Source: a virus
Length of the DNA stretch: 34,360 bases
Direction: 5' to 3' (one strand)
Virus record (IMG/VR): IMGVR_UViG_3300022723_000051
Span: 1 to 34,360 of that record
Shown here: positions 15,775 through 22,568 of the stretch, in pieces
Layout of the letters: each line of letters starts with the position of its first letter
Numbering within the stretch: the stretch's first letter is position 1
Position numbers and translations under genes: made by a program
The notes under the pieces: generated by a model
The model's input: the letters and a program-made list of their open reading frames with translations, nothing else
Database searches by the model: none
Told to the model about the DNA's origin: nothing

Positions 15775-16686
15775 TTACGTCGGCCACAGTCCCTCTTCGT
15801 CTGGCTCGGCTTCACGCCACACTCCGGTCCGGAAGTTGGCTTCGACGGGGATCTCTATCCGGTTCGGGCCTTCGCGGTTCTTGTCGAGGTAGAGCCATGT
15901 GCGAAGTATGTGGCGTTCGTTGGCGTTGCGGCTCTGTTTGCTGTGGTCTAGTAGGATCACCTGATTGGCGTTGCTCTCGATCGCCGTACCGCCCCATAGG
16001 TCGTGCATCGTCGGGCGCCTGTCCCGCTCCCGGCTGGCATAGCGGTTGAGTTGGGACAGCGCGACAATCAGAATCTTGTTGCCGTGGGCGAACCAACGCA
16101 GGGCCTCGCTGATCTCGGTCGCCCTGTCGCTGATCTGATCGGCGGGCGCTTTGATGAGCTGGAGGTGGTCGAGAAAGATCACGGCGCTGCCTTCGTCCCT
16201 AAGCCGCTCACAGGCGGCCATGATGTCATCGAGGTCAGGTGGGCGTTCGTGCTCGTGCACCAACATGCTCCGCATCCCGCCGCCGTTCTGGCTGTACCTT
16301 TCGAGCTCGCCCTTGAGCAGCTTGGTCTTCGCCACGGGATCCCCGTCTAGCCACCTGTGGGGCAGGAAATCGTAGTACCCGAAAGAGGTGACGTTCGCGT
16401 ACACACGACGCTGTAGGCCACGCTTGGGCACCTCCATAGTGACCACGCCGGGCCGTAAATCGTGCTCGGCAGCTCGGCGGGCAAGGTGAAGCATCACCTG
16501 CGTCTTTCCGGCGTTGCTCGCTCCACCAACTACCACGTACCACCAATGGCCGAGCCCGATGCCGCCTGTCTCGTCACACGCTTCGTCCCACGCCGCAAGT
16601 CCGGTGGGTAGGTAGGTCGTGATCGGTTCCATGAGCGAGGAGCCGTAGTCGATGGCCTCGCCGGACCGAAGGATGTCGGAGATCAC
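15775..16686 (-). CDS. DnaB/RecA-fold replicative helicase
   Basis: This is a 303-residue (GTG start) RecA-fold ATPase. Walker A is GGASNAGKT at about 54-62, in the typical DnaB/RepA form, and Walker B is AVIFLDHLQLIKA. They are followed by the sensor segment ILIVALSQLNR, a 'TMHDLWGGTAIESNANQVIL' stretch typical of DnaB C-terminal domains, and RTWLYLDKNREGPNRIEIPV near the end. There is no DnaB N-terminal domain, so this is the motor core only. The GTG at 16686 overlaps the initiator stop (GTGA); an ATG at 16698 is the alternative. It pairs with the adjacent initiator, as loaders and helicases do in other phages. Confidence 0.85.
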   Translation of the reverse strand: MISDILRSGEAIDYGSSLMEPITTYLPTGLAAWDEACDETGGIGLGHWWYVVVGGASNAGKTQVMLHLARRAAEHDLRPGVVTMEVPKRGLQRRVYANVTSFGYYDFLPHRWLDGDPVAKTKLLKGELERYSQNGGGMRSMLVHEHERPPDLDDIMAACERLRDEGSAVIFLDHLQLIKAPADQISDRATEISEALRWFAHGNKILIVALSQLNRYASRERDRRPTMHDLWGGTAIESNANQVILLDHSKQSRNANERHILRTWLYLDKNREGPNRIEIPVEANFRTGVWREAEPDEEGLWPT

Positions 16687-17402
16687 AAGCGGACCCATCC
16701 CTCGGGGGTCTGGCCCTTGCTGCGTCCGTTCTCGCTCTGCTCTTCGACGACCTTGGTGAGGATCGTACGAAACCAATTGGCTCGGTACTCACCCTCCTCG
16801 CTCTCAAGCCGTGCGATTGCTATCGACAGACACCGGTCGCGGTCGCCGGGGTCGGTGAAGGCTTGGACGAGTACGGGGTCGGTGCCTTCTGATCCGTCCC
16901 ATCCGTAGAGCCCTCGGATCTTGGCGACAGTGAAATCGTCAAGGTCCTCGCGCGGTGTGTGTGGTGATGCAAAGGATGTTAACTGTTGTTCTTTGTGCCC
17001 CTCCTGTGCCCCTCCTGTGCCCCTCTCTTGCCCCTCACTGTGCCCCGACCTGTGCCCCGGATTGGCGTAAGTGTCATACTTAGCAATGCGATAGACCGTG
17101 CCCTTAGACGTGCCCCTCACTGTCTCCAACTTCGCTATTGAGGGATGTTGGAGTATGTCCAGGAAGATGCGGACCTTCTTTGTGGGCCACCGCCAGCGAT
17201 CGGCCAGATAGCGGATGGACGCGACGACCTCGCCGCGCTTCAGGTCGATGACCGTAGACCCTAAAATCCGGGTATAGTCACGCCACGCGGCCATGTGACA
17301 GAGATCAAGCCACGCCCAACGACGGCAGGCGGCGCCATCGGCCAGGTGGTGATCTGGCTGAAAAAGTTGGTCGTATGCCGGGGTCCACCGCGGTGAACTC
17401 AT
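16683..17402 (-). CDS. Phage replication initiator (winged-helix, O-like)
   Basis: This 239-residue protein has an N-terminal DNA-binding part. It reads VIDLKRGEVVASIRYLADRW, then WPTKKVRIFLDILQ and GTSKGTVYRIAKYDTY, the usual layout of phage initiators with winged-helix domains. A low-complexity linker follows (GHRSGHSEGQERGTGGAQEG), encoded by a run of 11-12-base repeats, and then a C-terminal helical part ending GQTPEGWVRL, likely for helicase contact. The order DNA-binding domain, iteron-coded linker, partner domain parallels lambda O, where the origin lies inside the gene. The ATG at 17402 overlaps the HNH stop (ATGA). Confidence 0.8.
   Translation of the reverse strand: MSSPRWTPAYDQLFQPDHHLADGAACRRWAWLDLCHMAAWRDYTRILGSTVIDLKRGEVVASIRYLADRWRWPTKKVRIFLDILQHPSIAKLETVRGTSKGTVYRIAKYDTYANPGHRSGHSEGQERGTGGAQEGHKEQQLTSFASPHTPREDLDDFTVAKIRGLYGWDGSEGTDPVLVQAFTDPGDRDRCLSIAIARLESEEGEYRANWFRTILTKVVEEQSENGRSKGQTPEGWVRL
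16994..17058. repeat. Iteron-like repeats inside the initiator gene; candidate origin
   Basis: TGTGCCCC recurs at 16994, 17005, 17016, 17039 and 17051, with a variant CTTGCCCC at 17027. The steps are 11, 11, 11, 12 and 12 bases, close to one helical turn, so all copies face one side of the DNA. A further partial copy (GTGCCCCTCACTGT) lies near 17111. Position inside the initiator gene matches the arrangement of the lambda origin. The function is inferred. Confidence 0.6.
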
Positions 17403-17689
17403 GCGTTGGACTTCGTGCGATTGCAGCGACAGCAGAGTGCACGGAGATTCCCTGGCTGCGTGCGCCCGCCTCGTGACCTGGGGATGATGTGGTCAATCTC
17501 TGCGACGGCGGGGTGCCCTGCGTATGGACCAAACAGCTTAAGGGGGCGGTCGCACTCGCGACACCTGCCCCCGTCACGCTTATATACGTCGGCCCGCATC
17601 TTTGGCGACACGGGTTTGGACTTCGGGAGAGCCGGCCCATTGCGTGGAGCAAAGAAGCGGGCCGCCCGCGTGCCGTTGTACTTAGCCAT
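17399..17689 (-). CDS. HNH endonuclease
   Basis: This 96-residue protein is a compact HNH nuclease with the core GGRCRECDRPLKLFG, then VAEIDHIIPRSRGGRTQPGN and LRALCCRCNRTKSNA. Two CxxC pairs bind the structural zinc, and the DH-x4-S-x-GG element carries the catalytic His. It has no specificity domain, unlike the larger homing endonuclease at 4581. Small HNH proteins in phages often act with terminase or in DNA processing; this one lies between a 36-residue gene and the replication initiator. The ATG at 17689 overlaps the previous gene by eight bases. Confidence 0.88.
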   Translation of the reverse strand: MAKYNGTRAARFFAPRNGPALPKSKPVSPKMRADVYKRDGGRCRECDRPLKLFGPYAGHPAVAEIDHIIPRSRGGRTQPGNLRALCCRCNRTKSNA

Positions 17690-17792
17690 TATGCGGCACC
17701 CGGGTGGCTCTCTTGATCGCCTTGCGGACATCGTCGGGTAGATCCGACGTGTCAGACGCGAGCTCGGCCAGGACTTCGGAGATCCGTTTCAT
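17682..17792 (-). CDS. 36-residue protein with a strong ribosome site
   Basis: This is a short helical protein, MKRISEVLAELASDTSDLPD then a basic end (VRKAIKRATRVPHNG). An ideal AAGGAGGGTAAC precedes the ATG at 17792, which makes translation convincing despite its length. It overlaps the start of the HNH gene by eight bases and is likely co-translated. The function is unknown; a small accessory or inhibitor protein is possible. Confidence 0.65.
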   Translation of the reverse strand: MKRISEVLAELASDTSDLPDDVRKAIKRATRVPHNG

Positions 17793-17803
17793 GTTACCCT
17801 CCT

Positions 17804-17917
17804 TCATAGGGCGAGAAAGAGGTGGCAGGCGGGGAGGGCGACGATGAAGGCGCCTTCCTCGACTCGCGGAACGCGGCCCGTGTGGATCAGACACAACCCG
17901 CCTCCACCTCCACTCAT
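17804..17917 (-). CDS. Possible 37-residue protein
   Basis: The frame begins with ATG at 17917 and reads MSGGGGGLCLIHTGRVPRVE, followed by a hydrophobic end (AFIVALPACHLFLAL). The start overlaps the stop of a 22-codon frame (17914-17982, GTG start inside the end of the Gly-Tyr gene) as ATGA, and its own stop is followed at once by AGGAGG for the 36-residue gene. The coupling pattern supports it; the sequence alone is weak. Confidence 0.35.
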   Translation of the reverse strand: MSGGGGGLCLIHTGRVPRVEEGAFIVALPACHLFLAL

Positions 17918-17982
17918 TCTACGCTCTTCGTGCGTGGTGCGCTAGTCCGCTCTCCAGCATCGCTCCAGTGCTCAAGGCTCAC
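17914..17982 (-). CDS. Possible 22-residue coupled micro-gene
   Basis: A GTG at 17982, within the last codons of the Gly-Tyr gene, opens a 22-codon frame that ends at 17914 in an ATGA with the 37-residue frame. Only the overlap geometry supports it. It may simply be chance in GC-rich DNA. Confidence 0.2.
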   Translation of the reverse strand: MSLEHWSDAGERTSAPRTKSVE

Positions 17983-18517
17983 CTCCCCAAAGCGTCAGCC
18001 TTAGTCGATCGTCGTAGCCGTAGCCGAAGCCGTCGCCGTAGCCGTAGCCGTAGCCGTAGCCGTAGCCGTCGCCGTAGCCGTAGCCGTAGCCGTAGCCGTA
18101 GCCGTCGCCGGAGCCGTAGCCGTAGCCGTCGCCGGAGCCGTAGCCGGAGCCGTAGCCGAAGCCGTCGCCGTAGCCGTAGCCGTAGCCGTAGCCGTAGCCG
18201 TCGCCGGAGCCGTAGCCGTAGCCGTAGCCGGAGCCGTAGCCGGAGCCGTAGCCGTAGCCGTAGCCGTCGCCGGAGCCGTAGCCGTAGCCGTAGCCGTAGC
18301 CGAAGCCGTCGCCGTAGCCGGAAGCCAAGTCCAAGGGCAATCCGGCCGGAGCCACATCCGCACGCTCGCCGGGTGTCAGGAGATCGTGATCCTCCACCCA
18401 CCGCAGGTAGATAGGCGGTAGTCGCATCAAATCGTCACCGACGGACACTTCGGTGAGCGCATCTAGGCATGCGCCCTTGATCGCCGCCCGGTGAATCAGC
18501 TCGCGCGTCAGCTCCAT
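17972..18517 (-). CDS. Gly-Tyr repeat low-complexity protein
   Basis: This 181-residue protein has a normal N-terminal domain of about 65 residues (MELTRELIHRAAIKGACLDA ... LPPIYLRWVEDHDLL). About 100 residues then follow in which every second residue is Gly, alternating with Tyr, Ser, Asp or rare Phe (GYGYGSGDGYG...), and a short end DDRLRLTLWGGEP. The tail is coded by hexamer repeats. Similar Gly-X tails occur after HTH-like or 'ACxxxL' domains in other phage proteins, from memory; the function is unknown. Such Tyr-Gly tracts can drive self-association. The ATG at 18517 overlaps the previous gene by ten bases. Confidence 0.75.
   Translation of the reverse strand: MELTRELIHRAAIKGACLDALTEVSVGDDLMRLPPIYLRWVEDHDLLTPGERADVAPAGLPLDLASGYGDGFGYGYGYGYGSGDGYGYGYGSGYGSGYGYGYGSGDGYGYGYGYGYGDGFGYGSGYGSGDGYGYGSGDGYGYGYGYGYGDGYGYGYGYGYGDGFGYGYDDRLRLTLWGGEP
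18004..18330. repeat. Hexamer repeat tract coding the Gly-Tyr tail
   Basis: GCCGTA units alternate with GCCGTC, GCCGGA and GCCGAA for over 300 bases. On the minus strand they read Gly-Tyr, Gly-Asp, Gly-Ser and Gly-Phe pairs. The only variable bases are in the second codon of each pair, while the Gly codon is almost always GGC, so the tract can expand by slippage in units of two residues. All frames are open over most of the tract. Confidence 0.9.
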
Positions 18518-18813
18518 GGCCCGCGTTCCCACGCCGCCGCCGCCTCCGCCGTACACGCGGTGACTGACGTGATGTCGTAGAGCGTGGTCACGTCACCCAA
18601 TGCTCGCGTCACGCGGCAGGTGTTGCTCGGGCCGTGTGACGCTAGGCCTAGGACTCCGCGAACATCCGTGCTCCACATGACGCACATCCTCGCACGGTCC
18701 AGCCGGACCGTGCGTGGGGCGTCGTCCTCGACCATGTATCCGAAAAAGACCCCCCGGTGGGCCGTGGTGACCATGACGGCGCCCTTGTTGACTCCCTTCA
18801 CATCGTCAGACAT
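18508..18813 (-). CDS. DUF6948-like protein
   Basis: This 101-residue protein reads MSDDVKGVNKGAVMVTTAHR then GVFFGYM and MCVMWSTDVRGVLGLASHGP, with an Ala-rich C-terminal end (TACTAEAAAAWERGPWS). From memory this matches the small phage DUF6948 domain ('RGVF.GY ... MCV.WS.DVRGV.GLA..GP'). The start at 18813 has AGGAGG five bases upstream. An ATG at 18900 overlapping the HTH stop (ATGA) would add 29 residues and cannot be excluded. The function is unknown. It sits between an AraC-like gene and the Gly-Tyr gene. Confidence 0.7.
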   Translation of the reverse strand: MSDDVKGVNKGAVMVTTAHRGVFFGYMVEDDAPRTVRLDRARMCVMWSTDVRGVLGLASHGPSNTCRVTRALGDVTTLYDITSVTACTAEAAAAWERGPWS

Positions 18814-18896
18814 TGCTACCTCCTGTGGTTGGTTGGTGTCGGCGCTCATGCCAGTAGCTCTCCGCTTATTCCTCGTCTCCATCGCGATTACCGTCG

Positions 18897-19304
18897 TCAT
18901 GATTGCCACTGTTCGATCAGGGCCTGAGCGAGTTGTGGCAGGTCCCCAGACCATTCGGTCGGCCACATGCCGGAGGCCCTGCGCACGCAACTCGATATCG
19001 TGGGCGCGTCGCGCCATCCTTTGGCGCTCGCCGTCTCTTCCAGCGTCGCGCCCGCCCGCCAGTGCGCCATAGCAGCGAGCACGCGGCCCCAACGCAGGAG
19101 CATGGTCGGGCTCGGTAAGCGCCGTCGCTTGAACCGGCTCTTGAGCGCCTCCCGGCTGCTGCCTACTCGCCTCGCGACATCATCGAGCGTAGCGTCGGGG
19201 CGAGCTGCGCCGAGTCGGACAGCGATCTCCACCTCCTGGCCCACGTCGGTCAATGGATCGAGTCCGAGGGCACGTACGAGATAGAGCACGATGGCGTCGC
19301 TCAT
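18897..19304 (-). CDS. AraC-type HTH regulator
   Basis: This is a 135-residue protein of which the second half is a double helix-turn-helix of AraC type: LDDVARRVGSSREALKSRFK, then LRWGRVLAAMAHWRAGATLE, then SAKGWRDAPTISSCVRRASG. No ligand-binding domain is present, so it is closer to small stand-alone AraC HTH proteins. The ATG at 19304 was taken because everything upstream is the shadow of the cysH end; the Shine-Dalgarno sequence is poor. It is the gene directly after the csf-cysH set and might regulate it or other early genes. The binding sites are unknown. Confidence 0.75.
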   Translation of the reverse strand: MSDAIVLYLVRALGLDPLTDVGQEVEIAVRLGAARPDATLDDVARRVGSSREALKSRFKRRRLPSPTMLLRWGRVLAAMAHWRAGATLEETASAKGWRDAPTISSCVRRASGMWPTEWSGDLPQLAQALIEQWQS

Positions 19305-19320
19305 CGATTCGGGGTCGGGC

Positions 19321-20046
19321 TCATGGCATTTCACCCGCCGCCCGCAACACATCTGCGTAGTACGTGCGCTCCCAATCGCGCCGGCCCATGCCGGTGCCGC
19401 GCTGCCCGCCAAGCGACGAGACGCGTATGCGGTCCCTATTGAGCGCGCCGCCCATGGACATCGCGTAGGCCGGATGTATCGGCAGCTCGTGGCCGGCGAG
19501 ATACGCCCAAATGTCGGCTGCCGACCACTCGATGAGCGGGGAAAGTGCTTTGTCCGTGCCCGACCCGTGCGCCCTTCGTCCACGCTCGCGACCCGCCGAT
19601 TCGGCGCCGCGGACGCCCGTCATGCGTCGGTCGCCGTGCCGACGCGCAGCCTCACGGAACCCACGCTCCAATGTCCCGGTCGCGTGCGCGCCATCCGCAT
19701 AGACCCGGCAGCGGACCGTGATCTCGTCGTAGCTCGCGTCCGGGTAGAGCGCGAGGAAGCGGTCCCGGACCGCTACGCAGTCAGGGTTAGCGATCGGCTC
19801 GACCCTGACCCACACCAACGGCACATGCGGGGCCACACGCGCCACCAAGTCAGCGAGCACCGTTGAGTCCTTGCCCCACGAAATCGACGCATAGCAGGGC
19901 TCGCGGCCAAAGCGCACAATCTCCAACTCGGCCGCCTCGACGCGCTCGCGGAACCGTGCGAGGCTCGCCCATGCAAGGTCCGATGCCGACACGCGCCGCC
20001 AAGCCTCAATGTCGCCCGGTCGATGCCTGGGGGACTCAATCAGCAT
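19321..20046 (-). CDS. CysH-like PAPS-reductase-fold protein (type IV-B associated)
   Basis: This 241-residue protein belongs to the adenine nucleotide alpha-hydrolase fold. The PP-loop reads YASISWGKDSTVLADLVARV (SWGKDS in place of SGGKDS). Further blocks are VRVEPIANPDCVAVRDRF, RRMTGVRGAESAGRER and LSPLIEWSAADIWAYLAGHE. Phage relatives are often called PAPS reductases, but the catalytic role is not shown. From the published literature I recall that cysH-like genes are a regular companion of type IV-B CRISPR-Cas loci. The ATG at 20046 overlaps csf3 by seven bases, so both are translated together, which supports membership of the same system. Confidence 0.85.
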   Translation of the reverse strand: MLIESPRHRPGDIEAWRRVSASDLAWASLARFRERVEAAELEIVRFGREPCYASISWGKDSTVLADLVARVAPHVPLVWVRVEPIANPDCVAVRDRFLALYPDASYDEITVRCRVYADGAHATGTLERGFREAARRHGDRRMTGVRGAESAGRERGRRAHGSGTDKALSPLIEWSAADIWAYLAGHELPIHPAYAMSMGGALNRDRIRVSSLGGQRGTGMGRRDWERTYYADVLRAAGEMP

Positions 20047-20735
20047 AGGCCCGCCATCTTGCCGCGCACGTCGTCGGTAATGTCGGTGTGGCGCCCGGCG
20101 AGCACTCCGTCGACTACAGTGCTGGGGTGCCAATACGGCGGTGAGACGGGCACACGCTCGACGAGCTCCGGCATGGTGCACCACGCCGTCGGGAGGTTGC
20201 GCCTCGCCCTGCCGCAGGTGACTAACACGCCTATCGGGTCCGTGCCGTCCATGCGCTCGAACGCCCACTCGCGTACAGCGCCGTAGCCGTGGCGCCGAAG
20301 CGCGCCGACGTGCGTCGTGCGGCGCTCCACGAGCTTGCGGACGCCTCTGCGATCACCTACCGCCCACCACTCTACGTACGGCGTCAGCCAGACCGAGACG
20401 GGCAGCATCACATCGCGTCCTGGTCCGCTGCGCGTGTCGACCGGCGCGCTCAGGTAGTCGAGATCCGTGCCGTCCCTGCGCCTCGTCAGATGCTCCCGCG
20501 ACCGTTGCGCGTCGGGCGCGACCTCGGCCGCCGAGCACACGTAAACCTCATGGCCCGCGCACGTCACGGACGCGATCGGCAACCGGGGGCGCACAATGTC
20601 GGCCGCATCACATGTGCGCGTGAGCCTCTGGCCGCGCACGCCCGGCGCACACGACGCTGCGATCGCGTCGAGGTGCAGCGGCTCGGAGAGCGCGACCGGA
20701 GCAGACAAGTACGCGCGCACCCTCAGCACCGACAT
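20040..20735 (-). CDS. csf3: Csf3, Cas5-family subunit of a type IV-B complex
   Basis: This 231-residue protein has the marks of Cas5-family Csf3. The first strand and loop read RVRAYLSAPVALSEPLHLDA, where PLHLD is typical. A YVEWWAVGDRRGVRKLVERR segment leads into the Gly-rich RAMP loop THVGALRRHGYGAVREWAFE. A C-terminal part follows with RARRNLPTAWCTMPELV and VPVSPPYWHPS. In type IV complexes Cas5 caps the 5' end of the guide RNA. The start at 20735 lies four bases before the end of csf2, with GGAG ten bases upstream. I see no nuclease motif. The assignment was made from pattern and gene order. Confidence 0.8.
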   Translation of the reverse strand: MSVLRVRAYLSAPVALSEPLHLDAIAASCAPGVRGQRLTRTCDAADIVRPRLPIASVTCAGHEVYVCSAAEVAPDAQRSREHLTRRRDGTDLDYLSAPVDTRSGPGRDVMLPVSVWLTPYVEWWAVGDRRGVRKLVERRTTHVGALRRHGYGAVREWAFERMDGTDPIGVLVTCGRARRNLPTAWCTMPELVERVPVSPPYWHPSTVVDGVLAGRHTDITDDVRGKMAGLC

Positions 20736-20736
20736 A

Positions 20737-21546
20737 TTACCATGTCTCCGGCAGCGCGAGAATCGCCGCACGGGCAGCAGATCGCGCCGACTCGTCCGCG
20801 AGCCACGCGCGGTACGGCTCGGGGTCGGCGTCTGCGAGTTCGAGCCGGAACGATCCCAACCCGTGCGCGCCCTTGCCGCCGATCGAAGTGAGCAGGGTCA
20901 GACCGTGCGCGACCGCGCTCCGCTCGACCTCGGGCGCGTGCGGCGCGAACGTGATACGGCTCTCGACGACGGTGCCCGTCGTGATGACCTCGATCGAGGT
21001 CGGCATCTCACCGACGCCCGTCAACTGCGGGTCCTGGTGCTCACGATCGGGCAGTCGCGACTCGGTGTACTCTCCCTCAATCTCGGCGGCCGGCGGCGCG
21101 TCGTCTCGTGGCTCGACGAGTCCGGCCGCTACCGTCTCGGCGCACACCGGCCAACCGATCCCGATCGAGCAGTGCCCGGCGAGCAGCCACGTGTACAGCG
21201 CCGAGCCGAGCACCGACAGCGGAGGCAGCGCTTCGCGCACCAAGCGCACACGCTCGGGGTCTAGCTTTTTCTCGGCCGCCCGGATCGTGCCACCGTTGGC
21301 GAGCGCAGCGTAGATCGCATCCCATTCGAGCGACGACGTGCGGTCGATGTCGAGCGCGCCGAATAATTCGCGCATCAGAGCACGCCGGATGCCGCCGTTG
21401 CGGATCGCGTTGCCGCTCACGACCGGCAGGGTCGGATAACCGGGCAGGCTGACGATCGGCATACGCCGCAGGGGCAGCGCGTTGCCGGCATCGGCGCCGA
21501 ACGCGGAGTGCGACAGCGGAGCGGTCAGGTGGAATCGGGCGATCAT
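20737..21546 (-). CDS. csf2: Csf2, Cas7-family backbone subunit of a type IV-B complex
   Basis: This 269-residue protein is a RAMP-fold protein. It begins MIARFHLTAPLSHSAFGADA, and the key segment is YPTLPVVSGNAIRNGGIRRA, the 'P-x-x-SGN-x-x-R-x-x-x-R' box of Cas7/Csf2. The C-terminal Gly-rich loop is SIGGKGAHGLGSFRLEL. Csf2 polymerises along guide RNA to form the backbone filament. It is somewhat shorter than many Csf2 proteins of plasmids. The ATG at 21546 overlaps the csf1 stop (ATGA); the longer open frame upstream is a shadow of csf1. Confidence 0.85.
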   Translation of the reverse strand: MIARFHLTAPLSHSAFGADAGNALPLRRMPIVSLPGYPTLPVVSGNAIRNGGIRRALMRELFGALDIDRTSSLEWDAIYAALANGGTIRAAEKKLDPERVRLVREALPPLSVLGSALYTWLLAGHCSIGIGWPVCAETVAAGLVEPRDDAPPAAEIEGEYTESRLPDREHQDPQLTGVGEMPTSIEVITTGTVVESRITFAPHAPEVERSAVAHGLTLLTSIGGKGAHGLGSFRLELADADPEPYRAWLADESARSAARAAILALPETW

Positions 21547-21893
21547 GATGTCGGCTCTTGGGGTCGGCGTGCCGCGCGATACTCGGCCATCCGAGCGAAC
21601 GCCAGCGCGTGGATGAGGTCGGTGCGGTCGCGCAGCGCGCGCTCGGTCTCGGTTACCTGGTCGGCGTCCATCTCTCCTAGCAGCGAGACAGCCGAACTCG
21701 CCGCGCCCGCGCTGACCCGGCAGTCGGCGATCAGTCGCGAGACACACGTCGCGAGCGGAAGGCGCCGGAAGCGCCGAAGCCGGCGCAGCAGATAGCCGGA
21801 CCAAAATACCTTACCGTCGTTGGCTCGCATCTCCGAGCCCCACACTAGCGTCGCGATGAGCTCGGCGGCCCTCGCGTCTAAGGGATCGATCAT
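21543..21893 (-). CDS. cas11: Cas11-like small subunit, internal start within csf1
   Basis: An ATG at 21893, in the same frame as csf1, is preceded by AGGAG with a 6-base spacing (minus strand 21904-21900), one of the best ribosome sites in the window. It would give a 116-residue, all-helical, Arg-rich protein (FWSGYLLRRLRRFRRLPLAT, then VSLLGEMDADQVTETERALR). Size and texture fit Cas11. Internal translation of the small subunit from the large-subunit gene is known for type I-B, I-C and I-D systems. Here it is inferred from sequence only. Confidence 0.6.
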   Translation of the reverse strand: MIDPLDARAAELIATLVWGSEMRANDGKVFWSGYLLRRLRRFRRLPLATCVSRLIADCRVSAGAASSAVSLLGEMDADQVTETERALRDRTDLIHALAFARMAEYRAARRPQEPTS

Positions 21894-22568
21894 CTCACTC
21901 TCCTCTGCGGGTCGTTGGTCGCTGCGGTCTATGGTCGGCGCCGCCCACACGATCAGGTCGACGATCGGGTGGCCGCGTAGCGGCTCGATCTCGGCCTCGG
22001 CGCGCTCGATGGTCGGCAGGTGCTCGGACGTCAGGCGCACCGGGTAGTGGCCGGACAGGATCGCGCCCTTCGTGGCCCCGATCTCACGTAGCGCGAGCAC
22101 GGCTGCGGGAACGGACGGGTCGGGCACCCACACAATCGTGCCGTCGTCCGATCCGACCGCCCAACGCCTTGGTGTCGAAATGCCCGCGCGGAGCCAGTGG
22201 TGACGCTTGCGCGATGTAGCCCACGATAGGACCTCCCCCGATGCGGCCACCTCGTCGTCGCCCACCAACATGGCCCACCACGCCTCACGATCGAGCACGC
22301 GCAGCCTGGCGTCAGGGCCAACGCGCACCGATACCGTCCGGAGCGGGGGTGGGTCGTCGCCCGGACGGCCTGCCATGAGGCGCACACACCCCGCACATAC
22401 TTCTGCCGCGCCTGCGTCGGCGAGCTGGTCGTAGTCGGTGAAGTTCGTCCCGAGCGCTCGCCGAGTAGACCCAGCCCCGTCGAAGTGGGAGGGCCCGCAC
22501 ACCGCACATCGGCAGCCACCGCCCTCGCGCACACCGAGCGCCCTCGCCAGCACACACAGAGCGCTCAT
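21543..22568 (-). CDS. csf1: Csf1, Cas8-like large subunit with C-terminal Cas11-like part
   Basis: This 341-residue protein has a four-Cys zinc finger, Cys21-x2-Cys24 and Cys58-x2-Cys61 (GGCRCAVCGPS ... EVCAGCVRLMAG), the feature that marks Csf1 proteins. Residues 65-220 are mixed alpha/beta with many Trp and Arg. From residue 226 (MIDPLDARAAELIATLVWGS) the rest is wholly helical and resembles a Cas11 small subunit. An internal ATG with a strong ribosome site opens that part. The ATG at 22568 has GGAGG and shares a base with the rusA stop (TGATG). No HD or nuclease motif is seen, which argues against type IV-C. Confidence 0.75.
   Translation of the reverse strand: MSALCVLARALGVREGGGCRCAVCGPSHFDGAGSTRRALGTNFTDYDQLADAGAAEVCAGCVRLMAGRPGDDPPPLRTVSVRVGPDARLRVLDREAWWAMLVGDDEVAASGEVLSWATSRKRHHWLRAGISTPRRWAVGSDDGTIVWVPDPSVPAAVLALREIGATKGAILSGHYPVRLTSEHLPTIERAEAEIEPLRGHPIVDLIVWAAPTIDRSDQRPAEESEMIDPLDARAAELIATLVWGSEMRANDGKVFWSGYLLRRLRRFRRLPLATCVSRLIADCRVSAGAASSAVSLLGEMDADQVTETERALRDRTDLIHALAFARMAEYRAARRPQEPTS

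Noticed and set aside
17968-18414. Rightward 148-codon frame reading Ser-Arg repeats, and a second leftward Leu-Arg repeat frame
   Set aside because: Both are other-frame readings of the hexamer tract that codes the Gly-Tyr protein; the Gly-Tyr frame has a normal N-terminal domain and fits the operon.
21543-22568. Type IV-C or type III assignment for the large subunit
   Set aside because: No HD motif or Cas10 palm motif is visible; the four-Cys finger and the cysH neighbour point to type IV-B.
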